NCBI GenBank assembly: GCA_965222705.1
Contig: CBDCUO010000005.1
Span: 1 to 64,000, forward strand
DNA length: 64,000 nt
From: JAFMDF01 sp965222705
Lineage (GTDB): Bacteria; Bacteroidota; Bacteroidia; Chitinophagales; Saprospiraceae
Direction of reading: 5' to 3'
Part shown: positions 16,989 through 26,261 of the stretch, in pieces
Position numbering within the stretch: position 1 is the stretch's first letter
How the letters are laid out: each line of letters opens with the position of its first letter
Made by a program: the position numbers and the translations under genes
The notes under the pieces: generated by a model
What the model was told of the DNA's origin: nothing
What the model saw: the letters and a program-made list of their open reading frames with translations, nothing else
Databases searched by the model: none

Positions 16989-17814
16989 TAAAATAGAGGG
17001 CAAAAGTAAGGAGAAACTACAGCCTCTTAAGCAGGCGAGTATTAGTACTCCACTTGTCTCCCTCATCACCATTGTCCATAATGGCAAAAAGCACCTAGAA
17101 CAAACCATCCAAAGCGTCCTCGACCAAACCTATCCAAATATAGAATATATCATCATAGATGGAGGTAGTACGGATGGCACTGTAGAGCTGATCGAAAAAT
17201 ATGAGGATCGATTAGCTTATTGGGTAAGCGAGCCAGATAATGGCATTAGCAACGCCTTTAATAAAGGCATTCGGCAGGCGAAAGGAGGCCTTATAGGCAT
17301 TATTAATGCGGATGATTGGTATGAACAGGATGCGATTGAAAACGTGGTAGCGCATTATGACAAGGCAGCTATTTTTTATGGAAAGCTTAATTATTGGACA
17401 GTAGATAATCAATGCATAATTAAGGAAAATGACCACACTAAACTGGCTAAAAATATAACGAGTAGAACTATTTCCCACCCAACGGTTTTCGTGAAAAGAA
17501 AGGTTTATGAAAAAATTGGACTTTTTAATGAAAACTTTAAAATAGCTATGGATTACGAGTTTTTGTTGAGAGCTTATCAATCCGGCATTTCCTTTTATAA
17601 TGTAAATGAAGTTTTAGCCAATTTTCGGGCAGGGGGGGTATCGGGACAGAGCCTAGTACCAGCGATTAGAGAAGAATATTTGGCGAAAAAAAGGATGTTA
17701 AACCAAAATGTAATCAAAAATTATTGCTCTTTTCTGATTAAGAGTTGCTTGTCTTTATTTTTAATAAAATTTTTAAAAATTAACTCCTTTGAGTTTTTAA
17801 AGAGAATAGTTTAG
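16957..17814 (+). CDS. Glycosyltransferase family 2
   Basis: A GT2 glycosyltransferase of about 285 residues, close to the one at 7585: both carry YIIIDGGSTD, YWVSEPDNG and a DD metal motif, here GIINADDWYEQDAI near residue 112. C-terminal blocks include SHPTVFVKRKVYEKIG and MDYEFLLRAYQSGISFY. No ATG is available in the first 40 codons; translation probably starts at the TTG at 16957 or the TTG at 16969, both inside the upstream gene, so the N terminus (a charged lead of about 35 residues) is uncertain. The final 30 residues are hydrophobic and may be membrane-associated. Confidence 0.86.
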   Translation: MDIHLTERPSSKIEGKSKEKLQPLKQASISTPLVSLITIVHNGKKHLEQTIQSVLDQTYPNIEYIIIDGGSTDGTVELIEKYEDRLAYWVSEPDNGISNAFNKGIRQAKGGLIGIINADDWYEQDAIENVVAHYDKAAIFYGKLNYWTVDNQCIIKENDHTKLAKNITSRTISHPTVFVKRKVYEKIGLFNENFKIAMDYEFLLRAYQSGISFYNVNEVLANFRAGGVSGQSLVPAIREEYLAKKRMLNQNVIKNYCSFLIKSCLSLFLIKFLKINSFEFLKRIV

Positions 17815-17823
17815 TATATAGTA

Positions 17824-18780
17824 GTGAAAAAAAGAGCGAGTATTAGTTATTTTCAGTCTTTTTATGAGAAGATAATTAAAATAAAACGTAGCCAATTAGC
17901 AAGCCTACTGATATATTTATCACTAGGTTTTGTTGTTTTTATGCTGTTTAGTAATGACTATTTTCAGATTCCAAGTATCAGAAGGTGGGACTATTTATTA
18001 TATTCTATGTTGTTTTTGGTGCTTGGCTTATTATTACAGGGCGCAGCTTGGTATCAATTATTAAAACGATCAGGCATAGATATTTCTATGGGTTTGGCAA
18101 TGTCTTCTGAATTTTTGAATATATTTAGCAAGTATATACCGGGTAAGATATGGACCATTATTAGTCCAGCTAATTTTATTAGTGCTTATACGGACCGAAG
18201 TTTGGACAGGATTTCTTTTTTATCATTTCAGATGCAATTATTAAGCATTTGGGCAGCACTTATAGTCGGGGTTTTTACTTTTTTTTTTATACCAGTTGAG
18301 CCTGTATATATAGTTTTTGGAGTCTCAGGATTAATCTTAATAAGCTTTTGCTTATTCAATGATTTCTTGCGACAAAAAATACAGTTAATAGTCAATCGAA
18401 TTTTAAAGAAAAAATTGAATCTGTCTTTTCCGTCTTTTAGAATGTTAAGGTATGTACTTCTTTATGATTTTACACGCTGTTTTTGCTGGGCAATTAGTTT
18501 CACTTTTTTGTTATCTGGTGTAATTGATATTAGTTTGAATATAGGGGTCGGCTTTGCTTTTAATTTTGCAGGCGTGATAGGTACTCTGGCAATTATGGTC
18601 CCGGGCGGAATAGGCATTAAGGAAGGAATATTGGCTGGATTATTACTTTATTTTGGTGTTTCTATTCAAGAAGGCATAATGGTATCTTTACTATCTAGAG
18701 TATTATTTCTTATAGGAGAATTTATAGTTTTTCTTTTAGGGATCTTTTTTTATCAAAATGCTAAACTTTTAAGAAAGTAG
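17824..18780 (+). CDS. LPG_synthase_TM (UPF0104) membrane protein
   Basis: A 318-residue membrane protein with about eight transmembrane segments, matching the flippase-like membrane domain of lysylphosphatidylglycerol synthase (UPF0104/AglD-like family). Recognisable stretches are FSKYIPGKIWTIISPANF near residue 98 and IMVPGGIGIKEGILAGLLLYFG near residue 258; the second is the conserved Gly-rich loop of the family. Proteins of this kind in polysaccharide loci are thought to help move or modify lipid-linked intermediates, but the biochemistry is not settled. No synthetase domain is attached. It starts with GTG at 17824, ten bases after the GT2 stop. Confidence 0.78.
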   Translation: MKKRASISYFQSFYEKIIKIKRSQLASLLIYLSLGFVVFMLFSNDYFQIPSIRRWDYLLYSMLFLVLGLLLQGAAWYQLLKRSGIDISMGLAMSSEFLNIFSKYIPGKIWTIISPANFISAYTDRSLDRISFLSFQMQLLSIWAALIVGVFTFFFIPVEPVYIVFGVSGLILISFCLFNDFLRQKIQLIVNRILKKKLNLSFPSFRMLRYVLLYDFTRCFCWAISFTFLLSGVIDISLNIGVGFAFNFAGVIGTLAIMVPGGIGIKEGILAGLLLYFGVSIQEGIMVSLLSRVLFLIGEFIVFLLGIFFYQNAKLLRK

Positions 18781-18789
18781 GGTTAGTCA

Positions 18790-21441
18790 ATGATTTTATT
18801 TTATTTTTTCTGCTATTTTTTCTTTATTACCACCTTGGGCCTCGTGGTCGTTCGACTTCTGTTTGGAAGTGAAGGAGATCAATATACACCATTGTCTCCG
18901 ATCATAGGATATGCGGGGCATAATTTATTGTTTTATTTATTGATATTGCTAACAGGCAATACCCATTATTCTTTCATTAGTATTATTGTTCTTTTCCTGT
19001 TTTGTTTATTTTGGATATATAGCAGGAAATGGAAAAAAGAGCTTTTTGTTTTTTTTAAAGGATATTATTTATTAATAGGTCTTTTTGTTTTTCTAATTTG
19101 TACGTTTCCTGTATTGGTTTTGGGTCTAAAAAGTTATTGGATAACGTTGAGTGAAGATTTGTTTGATGGGTATGCTGGGGCTTATCTTTTTATTAATAAT
19201 GAGGGTTGGGAAATGATACCGGGAAGCATCCGACTTCAGTACTCTAATTTAGCCTTTATCACTACATTTATTCAGAACAGCTATTCCTTTGATGCTTTTG
19301 TTTTGCAAGGAGTAATTAACATTATGCTGGGCAGCTTGGGAGTTTTTCTTTTTATGCATCGGTCGTTGGGTTATGATAAAAAGGTAGCGACTTTGGGTGC
19401 CCTATTAGGCATTTTTTCCAATCTATATTTTACGACTTTTATTAATTCCCACGTTGGTTCTCTGCTTTTTGGCTGTATAATGCCCGGTCTATTATTTATT
19501 GCTTTTGAGCTAGAAAAGAGCATTTCCTATACGGTGAAGGAGATAGCAGAGAATTTTACATTTAAGCACATTATAAAGTGGACTTTTCGGCCTGATTTAT
19601 CTCGCTTAATAGCTCAAGGCAATTTTGCTTTACTATTATTATTAATGTTGCTGTTGTACTTTATCGTGCTTTGCTATACAGCACCGATGTATTTTTTTAT
19701 AGGACCTTTTGCTCTTTATATTTTATTAAAAAACTTGAAATATATTTTAAGAAATCTACTACTAATACTACTATTTGCTGGAGTAACTATATTTCTTTTT
19801 TATTATTTGAATGTAGTGAATCAATTGATTTTTTGGGGAGCACAAAAAAGAGTGATAGATGGTGTTGGAAAAGGGCGAGCTTGGTGGATTGCGTTGGAAT
19901 GGGAGATGATACCCATATATTGGGGGATGTTAATGTCTAATGTGACCAATGTAGCATTTACTATGGATAAAAATCGAATATTTTATAATAGCAAGTTATT
20001 GATGAATATACTATATAGCTTGTCATTTATTTATAGTTTGATTTCTTTAATAGGGCTTATAAAAATTAAGAGAGAACGGGGCTTCTTTATTATTTTTGTA
20101 TTGCTCTGTGGAGGGTTTGGCATGATGCTTTATAGAGTTGGGGACCCTTACTTTTTTTACAAATTTCTATATACGACTCAGTTCATAGTTCTGCTATTAT
20201 TTACAAGTGGATTGTATTATTTATATACTAAAAGTGGATTTAGGAAAAAAATTGCGATAGCTGTCCTTTCTATATTTATTGGGTTTAATTTATTTTATGA
20301 TGTATTTACAAATGCCAGTTTAATCAAAGAGGATTTCAATGAAAATTCAAAAGGGTACGAATCTATTGTGGAGATTCCTCCGGCATTATTGGAAAAAACC
20401 TATTTAGATATTGCCAAACAGCATATGCACCAATTATGCGATTTCTTTTTGGAGGAAGCAGGACTGGACTATAACAAGTCCATATCAAGAGCAGAGTATA
20501 TACTTGTTTTAAAAGAACATCCAGATATTTATTTTAACAATGTTTATGCTGACCCAGCGATTGCTTTTGAAAATAAATACTTTCTCGTTTTTGAAAAACC
20601 TCGGAATTACATAGCTGGCGTTTTTACAATTACCCAGCCAGAGGAGCGGCCTAACAGCCCAACTTTTAGGTGGGTTGGAGATCATCTTAGGGTCAGAGGG
20701 GTTAGTAAGGATTATCAATATTTATCCATGTGTTACGAAGTTGGGTTGGGATTTGAATTTGAACCCTTTTTGATGACTATTCGGAATAATAATCAATTAG
20801 TAGAAGAAGACATTATTGCTGGAGTAGAGTGCAAATGCCTTCATTTAAATGAAAGCCGGTATAGGTTTAGTTTTAAATACGATAAAAAAGGGAAGCGACA
20901 CTTACCTTACGATGAACGATTTCTAAATTTTGTTCTGACAAACGTGGGCTATTCTAATACCAAATATGATTTTGAAATTTTAAGGGTCTTGAATCCTGAA
21001 AAAGATGTTATTCCTACAGATGTTTACAATGCTTTGCAGCAAGATAGTTTAATTGAGAATAGTGTGGTCCTAGGCAATAGCTGGTACCCCAAGGAAATTG
21101 ACAGTATGAGATGGGGGGCAACAAACATGGAATTTTGGGTAATGAATTCGACCAAAGACAGTATTCAGGTTTCAATAGACATAGAGCCAGGTCCTTCACT
21201 TATTACTTTGCCTTTAAACATTCAAATACTTAATGAAGATAACCATATAATAGCAAGTAAAAGAATTGGAAAAAGAATGATTAGTACCCTTAATTTACCT
21301 CTAATAAAAGGAAGAAGATATCAAGCGTTTAAGATTAAAGTATTAAATTTAACCCAGCCACTAAGAAATGATCCGAGGCACCTTAACTTAAGAATATTTT
21401 CTATAAAAACTATAGATAAACAAGAAATTACACTTAAGTAA
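18790..21441 (+). CDS. Large GT-C-like membrane protein with C-terminal beta domain
   Basis: An 883-residue protein. Residues 1 to about 515 contain roughly twelve hydrophobic segments with outer loops such as LSEDLFDGYAGAYLFINNEG near residue 120, where the acidic residues could serve as the catalytic site of a GT-C fold. Residues about 520-883 are soluble and look beta-rich. They include VVLGNSWYPKEIDSMRWGAT near residue 757; a tryptophan-tyrosine-proline motif of this sort closes the C-terminal domain of several large bacterial membrane transferases and polymerase-like proteins. I infer a membrane glycosyltransferase or Wzy-like polymerase; no name is safe. It follows the flippase-like gene by nine bases and leads into the WG-repeat gene two bases later. 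Confidence 0.55.
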   Translation: MILFYFFCYFFFITTLGLVVVRLLFGSEGDQYTPLSPIIGYAGHNLLFYLLILLTGNTHYSFISIIVLFLFCLFWIYSRKWKKELFVFFKGYYLLIGLFVFLICTFPVLVLGLKSYWITLSEDLFDGYAGAYLFINNEGWEMIPGSIRLQYSNLAFITTFIQNSYSFDAFVLQGVINIMLGSLGVFLFMHRSLGYDKKVATLGALLGIFSNLYFTTFINSHVGSLLFGCIMPGLLFIAFELEKSISYTVKEIAENFTFKHIIKWTFRPDLSRLIAQGNFALLLLLMLLLYFIVLCYTAPMYFFIGPFALYILLKNLKYILRNLLLILLFAGVTIFLFYYLNVVNQLIFWGAQKRVIDGVGKGRAWWIALEWEMIPIYWGMLMSNVTNVAFTMDKNRIFYNSKLLMNILYSLSFIYSLISLIGLIKIKRERGFFIIFVLLCGGFGMMLYRVGDPYFFYKFLYTTQFIVLLLFTSGLYYLYTKSGFRKKIAIAVLSIFIGFNLFYDVFTNASLIKEDFNENSKGYESIVEIPPALLEKTYLDIAKQHMHQLCDFFLEEAGLDYNKSISRAEYILVLKEHPDIYFNNVYADPAIAFENKYFLVFEKPRNYIAGVFTITQPEERPNSPTFRWVGDHLRVRGVSKDYQYLSMCYEVGLGFEFEPFLMTIRNNNQLVEEDIIAGVECKCLHLNESRYRFSFKYDKKGKRHLPYDERFLNFVLTNVGYSNTKYDFEILRVLNPEKDVIPTDVYNALQQDSLIENSVVLGNSWYPKEIDSMRWGATNMEFWVMNSTKDSIQVSIDIEPGPSLITLPLNIQILNEDNHIIASKRIGKRMISTLNLPLIKGRRYQAFKIKVLNLTQPLRNDPRHLNLRIFSIKTIDKQEITLK

Positions 21442-21443
21442 AT

Positions 21444-22640
21444 ATGCCTGGTTTTTTAAAATATATAGTAATAATCGGGGCTCTACTACTATTAGCTTAC
21501 CTGATGTTAAGTGATCATAATCTATCTGGAAATGAAGAACAGGATTATGAAAATAGTCCCTATTACGAACTAGTTGTTCCTTTTAATTTTGATATTGCAT
21601 TTCCGTTTAAAGAAAATTTAGCTAGAGTGCGTTATTTTGACCAGTGGGGGTTTATAAATAAAGCGGGGAAACCACAAATTGCATACCAGTATGAAGATGC
21701 AGGAGATTTTAGTGAAGGGTTAGCACAGGTTAAAAAAGATGATAAATGGGGGTATGTAAATAATGAAGGCCGAGAGGTAATTCCATTCGCGTATGAAGAT
21801 GCCCGTCCTTTTAATGAAGGGCTAGCCCAAATAATGAAGAAAGAAAAATGGGGATATATTAATAATAAAGGCGAAGTGACAGTTCTGCCTCAATTTGATA
21901 TTACACATCATTTTAGCGAAGGACGAGCATCCGTAATGAAGGATAATAAATGGGGGTATATTGACACTAAAGGGGAAAAGGTTATTCTCCTAGCATACGA
22001 TTTTGCCCATCCTTTTAGTGGAGGTTTGGCTTTAGTTAGAAAGGAAGAACAGTGGGGGTATATAGACTCATTAGGAAAATTGGTCATTCCATTTCAATAT
22101 GATTTTGGTTTCTCATTTAAAGAAGGGGTTGCAAGGGTTCAGAAAGCCAAAAAATGGTTTTACATTGATAACATGGGAACTATGCTGGGAACTCAGTCAT
22201 TTGACGAGGCTGGCGAATTTAGCGAAAATTTAGCTTTTATAAGAAAGGGTGAAAAATTGGGATACATAGATAAAAAAGGAAATATTATAATTCCACCTCA
22301 ATTTGATGAGGCAAGCGAATTTAGTGAAGGGCTGGCTTTTGTGAAAAGGGGAGAAGAGTTCGGATATATTGATAAGCAAGGAAAGTTAATGATTAAAATA
22401 GAAAACAAAATTGAGAGGGCATATGGTTTTAATCAAGGGAATGCTATGTTAATTATTGACAAATCAGTTCAGAATTTTCAAGTTGAACGAAGAAAGCGTT
22501 GGCAGTATATTAACAAGAAGGGAAAAGAATTAGGGAAATTTATATATGCTTACCCTTTTTCGGATGATAACTTAGCTGTAGTTGTTAATGAAAATTACAG
22601 GTATGGTTATATCAAACTAAGAAATGCCGTTAACTTCTAA
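21444..22640 (+). CDS. WG-repeat protein with N-terminal membrane anchor
   Basis: A 398-residue protein with an N-terminal hydrophobic segment (residues about 5-22) that acts as a signal anchor, followed by about ten WG (KWG) repeats of roughly 22-26 residues. Each repeat has the form F-x-E-G-L-A-x-V-x-K-x-x-K-W-G-Y-I-x-x-x-G; the aromatic cores run QWGFIN, KWGYVN, KWGYIN, KWGYID, QWGYID, KWFYID, KLGYID, EFGYID, RWQYIN, RYGYIK. The later ones have lost the Trp. Such repeats form beta structures that bind proteins or glycans outside the cytoplasm. Placement inside a polysaccharide operon suggests a glycan-binding or assembly role; this is inference. Confidence 0.85.
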   Translation: MPGFLKYIVIIGALLLLAYLMLSDHNLSGNEEQDYENSPYYELVVPFNFDIAFPFKENLARVRYFDQWGFINKAGKPQIAYQYEDAGDFSEGLAQVKKDDKWGYVNNEGREVIPFAYEDARPFNEGLAQIMKKEKWGYINNKGEVTVLPQFDITHHFSEGRASVMKDNKWGYIDTKGEKVILLAYDFAHPFSGGLALVRKEEQWGYIDSLGKLVIPFQYDFGFSFKEGVARVQKAKKWFYIDNMGTMLGTQSFDEAGEFSENLAFIRKGEKLGYIDKKGNIIIPPQFDEASEFSEGLAFVKRGEEFGYIDKQGKLMIKIENKIERAYGFNQGNAMLIIDKSVQNFQVERRKRWQYINKKGKELGKFIYAYPFSDDNLAVVVNENYRYGYIKLRNAVNF

Positions 22641-22654
22641 AATTTAGATATAGA

Positions 22655-24073
22655 ATGCTCTTCACCAGTTCTATCTTCTTCATACTGGTATTCATTACAT
22701 TAAGCCTTTATTATCTAGTCCAACAACAACACCATCAAGTACTCCTATTAGTACTGGCCAGTTTTATATTTTATGCTTGGCATTATCCTTTGTTATTATT
22801 ATTGTTGCTGGGTTCGGTGATAATCAATATTTTGACTAGCTACTGGGTACTAACTAATGAAGATTCTACCAGAAAACGACTGTTTGCGACCCTTGGAGTA
22901 ATTGCTAATTTATCCATTCTAGCTTTTTTTAAATACAGCCCGCTGATAGGCCGCACTTTTTTTGAAAATAACACTTCAATTGGCGATTTTTTAGTAAGTA
23001 TTCCTTTACCTATTGGAATTTCTTTTTTCACCTTTCAAGGAATTAGTTTGGTCGTTGATACTTTTAGAGGAAAGGAACTGACCAAAGGACACCATCAATT
23101 TAAGAGTTTGAGAGAATATGTATCCAATGCTTCCTTGTTTATCGCTTTTTTTCCCCAATTGGTAGCTGGACCCATTGTAAAAGCTCACGAGTTCTTACCT
23201 CAAATTAAATATAAGGTTTGGAGAGAAGTCAATAAAGAAAGTTGTTTTAAAAACCTAATTACAGGCTATTTTCTAAAAATGGTTATAGCAGATAATTTAA
23301 AAGACCAAACCTTTTGGATGGAGTATCCTTATTTTGAAGCTTCCTCTGGATTGAGGTTGATAATGATGTTATTTGGCTATTCTATGCAGATTTTTGCTGA
23401 TTTTGCTGGTTATTCTCTAATTGCTATTGGTATAGCAGGATTATTTGGGTACTGGTTGAAAGATAATTTTATGTTTCCTTATATTTCTACCACCTTTTCT
23501 GAATTTTGGCGTCGGTGGCACATTTCTTTATCCTCTTTTTTGAAAGAATACTTATATATTCCATTGGGAGGAAATCGAAAGGGGAAAGGAAGAACTTATT
23601 TTAATTTAATGATGACGATGATATTGGGAGGGCTTTGGCATGGGGCGGCATGGAGTTATGCTGTGTGGGGCACTTATCATGGCTTAGCATTGGCAGTAGA
23701 ACGATTGTTCAATGATATTTTTAAAGTAAAAATCAAGCACCGAATAGGGTTAATCATTAAAGGCTTTTGGGTGTTTTCTTTAGTGACGCTCGGCTGGCTA
23801 CTTTTTAAATTACCTGAATTTAGCCATGTAATAAGCTATATTGAAACCTTTTTCTCCGCTAGTTTTATGCCGACCAAAGTAGAGGTTTTTAAAATACTAT
23901 ATATTTTAATATTTTCTCTTCCGGTCATTTTGTATCACGGTCTATATCTTTATAGGAAAAAGTTGCCCAATATTTCTTTTTCTAAGCTGGAGCCGATAGT
24001 GTATGCAAGTATGCTATTTCTAATAGTGACTAATCGGGGAACTTCTGGAGCTTTTATTTATTTTCAGTTTTAA
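22655..24073 (+). CDS. MBOAT O-acyltransferase (AlgI-like)
   Basis: A 472-residue polytopic membrane protein of the MBOAT family, the AlgI/DltB/PatA group that takes acyl groups across the membrane for O-acylation of exported polymers. Diagnostic stretches are PIGISFFTFQGISLVVDTFRG near residue 115, FFPQLVAGPIVKAHEFLPQI near residue 167, FSEFWRRWHISLSSFLKEYLYIPLGG near residue 285 and GGLWHGAAWSYAVWGTYHGL near residue 328, which holds the catalytic His (HGA). Length is normal. It ends 24 bases from the convergent SGNH-like gene at 24098. AlgI-type enzymes work with a periplasmic SGNH partner, and two such candidates lie immediately downstream. Confidence 0.92.
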   Translation: MLFTSSIFFILVFITLSLYYLVQQQHHQVLLLVLASFIFYAWHYPLLLLLLLGSVIINILTSYWVLTNEDSTRKRLFATLGVIANLSILAFFKYSPLIGRTFFENNTSIGDFLVSIPLPIGISFFTFQGISLVVDTFRGKELTKGHHQFKSLREYVSNASLFIAFFPQLVAGPIVKAHEFLPQIKYKVWREVNKESCFKNLITGYFLKMVIADNLKDQTFWMEYPYFEASSGLRLIMMLFGYSMQIFADFAGYSLIAIGIAGLFGYWLKDNFMFPYISTTFSEFWRRWHISLSSFLKEYLYIPLGGNRKGKGRTYFNLMMTMILGGLWHGAAWSYAVWGTYHGLALAVERLFNDIFKVKIKHRIGLIIKGFWVFSLVTLGWLLFKLPEFSHVISYIETFFSASFMPTKVEVFKILYILIFSLPVILYHGLYLYRKKLPNISFSKLEPIVYASMLFLIVTNRGTSGAFIYFQF

Positions 24074-24097
24074 AGTTGACTACTTGGACTGCAATCT

Positions 24098-24961
24098 TTA
24101 AAAACCAATACCTAGCTCTTCGACCTTCTTCCTTAAAAACGAGGCATATTTAATGGAACTTGGATTATCTAAATGGATGCCGTCAAGGGTTAAGTATTCC
24201 CGACAATTAGGCTGTAGTAAATAATTAAAATCTTTCGGAGAAAATCTTTTATATATCTCTTCCCTAAATTGTAATAACATTTTAGCATTACACAGATTTG
24301 GGTGAAAAGGAAGTTCGTAAAAGACAATATAGACTCCTTGTTCATGAAGTTTATTAATGTGTTGCTCTAACAGATTAAAATTCTTTATGATAATGGAATC
24401 AGAAATTTCTTTGTTATAAAACTGCTTTAGTTGTTGCATTTGACTTTTTCCAATAGGTTTCTTCTCTTCCTGCATTGGCCCTTTCGGAACTAGCTGCCTA
24501 TATAGTTCAAATGCTACCCTTTTTAAAGTTTCAACGGGTTTGTTTTGATTGCGACTAGAAGGGAGGTATTTAGAGCTGTAATAATTGAAAGGGTTAAACA
24601 ATAAATGCTGGAATTTTGGATTGTCTTCTTTATATAACAGATTAACTTCGATAAATATAGACTTTGGCAATACATTTTTTTGTTGAATAATCTTTAGACC
24701 GTCAAAAACACTCATGCCTTCCAATCCCAGATTTACAAATGTGCTGGAAATGCTGTCTTCTACTATTTTATTCGTGAGAGAAGAGCCTACTAGCAAGTGT
24801 TTTTCTGAAATGTGCCAAATATCATATAAATAAGATTGAGCTTTGGCGATATTAGGCGTTTCTAGGTTTATTTCTGCACCAGTATCAGCAGGTAAGAGCA
24901 TTAGCAGACCATTATAACCGATAAAAAGCAGTAAAAAATAAAGTATTATTTCTTTTATCAT
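24098..24961 (-). CDS. Membrane-anchored SGNH-like protein (copy A)
   Basis: A 287-residue protein with an N-terminal membrane anchor (residues about 4-23) and an extracytoplasmic domain. I see two SGNH/GDSL-hydrolase blocks: LLVGSSLTNKIVEDS near residue 57 (Ser of block I) and LTLDGIHLDNPSSIKYA near residue 264 (Asp and His of block V). Intermediate blocks are weak, as in AlgX/AlgJ and DltD-type partners of MBOAT enzymes. The neighbour at 25014, transcribed in the opposite direction, is a paralogue: both share the anchor, KAQ-YLY, VGSSL or IGSSL, VFDGL and DG-HL. A role in transferring acyl groups delivered by the MBOAT protein is the best inference. Confidence 0.65.
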   Translation of the reverse strand: MIKEIILYFLLLFIGYNGLLMLLPADTGAEINLETPNIAKAQSYLYDIWHISEKHLLVGSSLTNKIVEDSISSTFVNLGLEGMSVFDGLKIIQQKNVLPKSIFIEVNLLYKEDNPKFQHLLFNPFNYYSSKYLPSSRNQNKPVETLKRVAFELYRQLVPKGPMQEEKKPIGKSQMQQLKQFYNKEISDSIIIKNFNLLEQHINKLHEQGVYIVFYELPFHPNLCNAKMLLQFREEIYKRFSPKDFNYLLQPNCREYLTLDGIHLDNPSSIKYASFLRKKVEELGIGF

Positions 24962-25013
24962 GCTTAAAGGGCAGGGTAATTTTGGATGAATAACATCTTT
25001 TGCTTAATGAAAT

Positions 25014-25868
25014 ATGATTAAAAATACCTTAGTCTTTTTTCTATTCATCTTGTTAGTGTACACGCTAATCATCAAATTGTTGCCTGATGATTTAGATACA
25101 GGGCAACATCAGTGGAATGAAAACCTGATTAAAGCGCAAAACTATCTATATAATGAGGCAAATATCAATGAAAAAACAATTATTATAGGTTCTTCCCTTT
25201 CTGTTCGGCTCATTATGGATAGTTTATCGAATCATTTTATTAACATGGCGCTGGGGGGATTAGGAGTATTTGACGGACTGAGTATTATTAACCATAGAAA
25301 GGAAAAGCCGAAAAGGATTCTTATAGAAATGAACAAAATACTTCGAGAAGAAGATGAAGAGTTTAGCAAGACTATTTTTTCCCCTCCTGGCTATTATCTC
25401 AAAAAATATATTCCTGCACTACAAGAAAAAAACCAACCTGTCGGAGTAGTAAAAGGATTGCTATTTAACTTGTTAGAAAAGAAAACTAATAAGCCAAATA
25501 AAATTGAAATTCAGCCTAAAATAAATGAAAAGATTCTTTCCAGAGCCATAAGTACACATTCTAAAGCTCCTTTAAAGTCCAAGTTAAGAAATGTATTTGG
25601 CAAATTAAAAGAACAAATAGACATTCTGAGGCAGAATGGAGTTTCGATTGTTTTTTTTGAACTTCCAATTGAAAGCGTCTTACACAACTTGGAAGAACCG
25701 ACGATTATCAGGCAATCTTTTCTTAAAGAGTTTCCTAAATCAGATTACGAGTATATTGAGCAGCCTAATTGCAAAGACTTTTATACAACTGATGGGGTCC
25801 ATCTCAGTGAAAAAAGTGCTGTAAATTATACAATATATTTGAGGAGATATTTAGAAAATAAACTGTAA
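25014..25868 (+). CDS. Membrane-anchored SGNH-like protein (copy B)
   Basis: A 284-residue paralogue of the gene at 24098, divergently transcribed from it across 52 bases. It has an N-terminal anchor (residues about 5-23), block I IIIGSSLSVRLIMDS near residue 59, the shared stretch GLGVFDGLSIINHRK near residue 81, EMNKILREEDEEF, and block V TTDGVHLSEKSAVNYT near residue 262, with the Asp-x-x-His pair of SGNH hydrolases. The conserved Ser, Asp and His suggest that both copies can be catalytic. It may modify the polysaccharide together with the MBOAT protein at 22655. A possible -7 element TAATTTTG lies at 24977-24984. It is the last gene of the AT-rich polysaccharide region. Confidence 0.65.
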   Translation: MIKNTLVFFLFILLVYTLIIKLLPDDLDTGQHQWNENLIKAQNYLYNEANINEKTIIIGSSLSVRLIMDSLSNHFINMALGGLGVFDGLSIINHRKEKPKRILIEMNKILREEDEEFSKTIFSPPGYYLKKYIPALQEKNQPVGVVKGLLFNLLEKKTNKPNKIEIQPKINEKILSRAISTHSKAPLKSKLRNVFGKLKEQIDILRQNGVSIVFFELPIESVLHNLEEPTIIRQSFLKEFPKSDYEYIEQPNCKDFYTTDGVHLSEKSAVNYTIYLRRYLENKL

Positions 25869-26261
25869 TGCAGCCACAACCCCTCAATTTGCCTTAAATA
25901 AGGCAGCATTTATGTGCTTCACTTCAGAGGATTACCTTCCCCATTTCATCAAAAAATGCCCTCACCAGAAATAAATTTCCTCCTTCTCAACAATTTCAAA
26001 CTACTTTCACAACGCCATTTACTCTAAGCACTTGGCGTTTTTTAGCTGAATTTTCCTGCCTTTGAAAAATAATCTATTAAATTTATTGATTATTTGTTTT
26101 TTGTTAAAAGATTGATTATCAGTGATTTATGAATCATTTGTTGTTTTTGGAACATTATTTTTTTAAATTTGTGACAACATAATTTCTTTTTTTAATAAAG
26201 CTTTTTTACCTTTGTAACATCCTGAAGGCCGGAATTTACCCAATTCTTTAACAAAAACCAT
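25869..26261. other. Intergenic region between polysaccharide locus and lamin-tail gene
   Basis: No gene is recognised in these 393 bases. A short inverted repeat, TGCCTTA AA TAAGGCA, lies at 25890-25905 just after the SGNH-like gene and could be a weak transcription end. A pyrimidine-rich tract fills the middle. The part from about 26070 is very AT-rich and leads to a probable promoter -7 element at 26207-26214. The base composition changes here from the AT-rich polysaccharide locus to the more GC-rich right-hand part. Confidence 0.5.
26207..26214 (+). promoter_or_regulatory. Bacteroidota-type -7 promoter element (TACCTTTG)
   Basis: TACCTTTG matches the TAnnTTTG consensus and lies 47 bases before the ATG of the lamin-tail gene. 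No clear TTTG is found at the -33 position, so this rests on the -7 element alone. Confidence 0.45.

Noticed and set aside
19671..19940. An 89-codon + strand frame inside the large membrane protein gene
   Set aside because: It lies in another frame of a continuous coding sequence and shows no recognisable domain.
21444..22640. CRISPR-like or DNA-level repeats in the WG-repeat gene
   Set aside because: The repeats are at protein level with diverged codons and no identical DNA units.
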